From: Aliishimia sp963922415
GTDB lineage: Bacteria; Pseudomonadota; Alphaproteobacteria; Rhodobacterales; Rhodobacteraceae
Reading direction: 5' to 3'
NCBI GenBank assembly: GCA_963922415.1
Contig: CAWUIP010000168.1
Span: 1 to 7,031, forward strand
DNA: 7,031 bases
Under the pieces are notes generated by a model. It worked only from the letters and a program-made list of their open reading frames with translations. It was not told where the DNA came from and ran no database searches. The position numbers and the translations under genes were made by a program. Numbering within the stretch: the first letter of the stretch is position 1; each line of letters opens with the position of its first letter. Of the stretch, positions 6,256 to 7,031 are shown one piece after another.

Positions 6256-7031
6256 ATGGACGCGACGATAAAACCGCATGATCGCTTGGCCGCGCTGCTC
6301 TCGGAGGAGTTGTCTGCTGTGGGGCGTTTGATCCAAGACCGCATGGCGTCCGAGCATGCGCCGCGCATCCCCGAAGTCACCGCGCATTTGGTCGGTGCGG
6401 GCGGCAAGCGGCTGCGCCCAATGCTGACGCTCGCCAGTGCGCGCATGTGCGGCTACGATGGCGCGCATCACTTGTCGCTGGCCGCGACGGTGGAGTTCAT
6501 TCATACCGCGACACTTCTGCATGACGACGTGGTCGATGAGAGCGCGCAGCGGCGCGGGCGCCCAACGGCGAACCTGCTTTGGGACAACAAATCCTCCGTC
6601 CTGGTTGGTGACTACCTTTTCGCGCGGTCCTTCCAGTTGATGACGGAAACCGGGTCGATTGAGGTTTTGCGCATCCTATCAGACGCGGCGGCCACGATTG
6701 CCGAAGGCGAAGTGCTGCAAATGACTGCCGCGCAAGACCTTGGCACAGATGAAGGCATCTACCTGAAAGTCGTGCGCGGGAAGACGGCTGCGCTCTTTTC
6801 TGCGGCGACCGAAGTTGGCGGCGTCATCGCCGACGCCCCACGCGACCAGGTCCAAGCGCTTTATGCCTTCGGCGATGCGCTGGGGATCGCGTTTCAGATC
6901 GTGGATGACTTGCTGGACTACCAGGGCCAAGAAACCGCCTTGGGCAAGAACGTGGGCGACGACTTCCGCGAACGAAAACTGACCCTGCCGGTGATCAAGG
7001 CGGTTGCCGCCGCCGACGCGGATGAGCGTGC
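6256..7031 (+). CDS. ispB: Long-chain polyprenyl diphosphate synthase (octa-/decaprenyl type), C-terminus cut off
   Basis: The enzyme condenses isopentenyl diphosphate units into the long isoprenoid tail of ubiquinone. 258 residues are visible of the usual ~330. It has GGKRLRP (49-55), the first Asp-rich motif DDVVD (90-94) followed by the RR pair (99-100), and the second Asp-rich motif DDLLD (217-221), plus GKNVGDDFRERKLTLP (230-245). The fifth residue before the first Asp motif is Ala (A85), not a bulky aromatic, which fits a long-chain product. In alphaproteobacteria that is usually decaprenyl (Q10), so ddsA is an equally good name. ATG at 6256 has AGGGA 5 nt upstream. An in-frame ATG at 6229 would add nine residues and leave only 29 bp to the divergent DUF2007 gene. 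Confidence 0.93.
   Translation, partial: MDATIKPHDRLAALLSEELSAVGRLIQDRMASEHAPRIPEVTAHLVGAGGKRLRPMLTLASARMCGYDGAHHLSLAATVEFIHTATLLHDDVVDESAQRRGRPTANLLWDNKSSVLVGDYLFARSFQLMTETGSIEVLRILSDAAATIAEGEVLQMTAAQDLGTDEGIYLKVVRGKTAALFSAATEVGGVIADAPRDQVQALYAFGDALGIAFQIVDDLLDYQGQETALGKNVGDDFRERKLTLPVIKAVAAADADER

Noticed and set aside
1..7031. CRISPR array, tRNA or rRNA, toxin-antitoxin pair, phage or transposon genes
   Set aside because: No regularly spaced repeats, RNA gene signatures, transposase or integrase motifs were seen on either strand; the DUF465 protein is not a known antitoxin type.

Overview
The window looks like chromosomal DNA of an alphaproteobacterium, most likely a Rhodobacterales/Roseobacter-group member. 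This is inferred from the moderately high GC, the protein flavour of the housekeeping genes, and a form I carbon monoxide dehydrogenase cluster, which is common in marine roseobacters. No database search was possible; family calls rest on motifs and remembered homologues.

Left part (1-3544, all on the minus strand): a CO-oxidation (cox) cluster in the order coxC, coxM, coxS, coxL. CoxC is a membrane MHYT sensor fused to a LytTR DNA-binding domain. CoxM, CoxS and CoxL are the FAD, [2Fe-2S] and molybdenum subunits of aerobic CO dehydrogenase. coxL runs off the left edge, so the maturation genes normally found after it would lie outside. coxM, coxS and coxL are tightly packed (11-bp gap, then an ATGA overlap), each with a strong ribosome binding site. 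The 112-bp gap between coxC and coxM holds a 7-bp inverted repeat and a LytTR-like box, a plausible operator.

Middle (3545-4038): about 490 bp without a convincing gene, between the divergent coxC and a P-loop ATPase gene.

Right part (4039-7031): conserved genes unrelated to CO oxidation. These are a P-loop ATPase of unknown role (plus strand), a small DUF465/YdcH coiled-coil protein (minus), a TrmN6-like methyltransferase translationally coupled to a DUF2007 protein (both minus), and the start of a long-chain polyprenyl diphosphate synthase gene (plus, cut at the right edge) that probably makes the ubiquinone side chain.

The cox cluster therefore appears joined to a core-genome neighbourhood, with the 490-bp gap as the boundary. 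I see no CRISPR array, tRNA, rRNA, transposase or phage gene. I do not think the window holds an undescribed multi-gene system. The items most worth a second look are the candidate CoxC operator and the uncharacterised ATPase.
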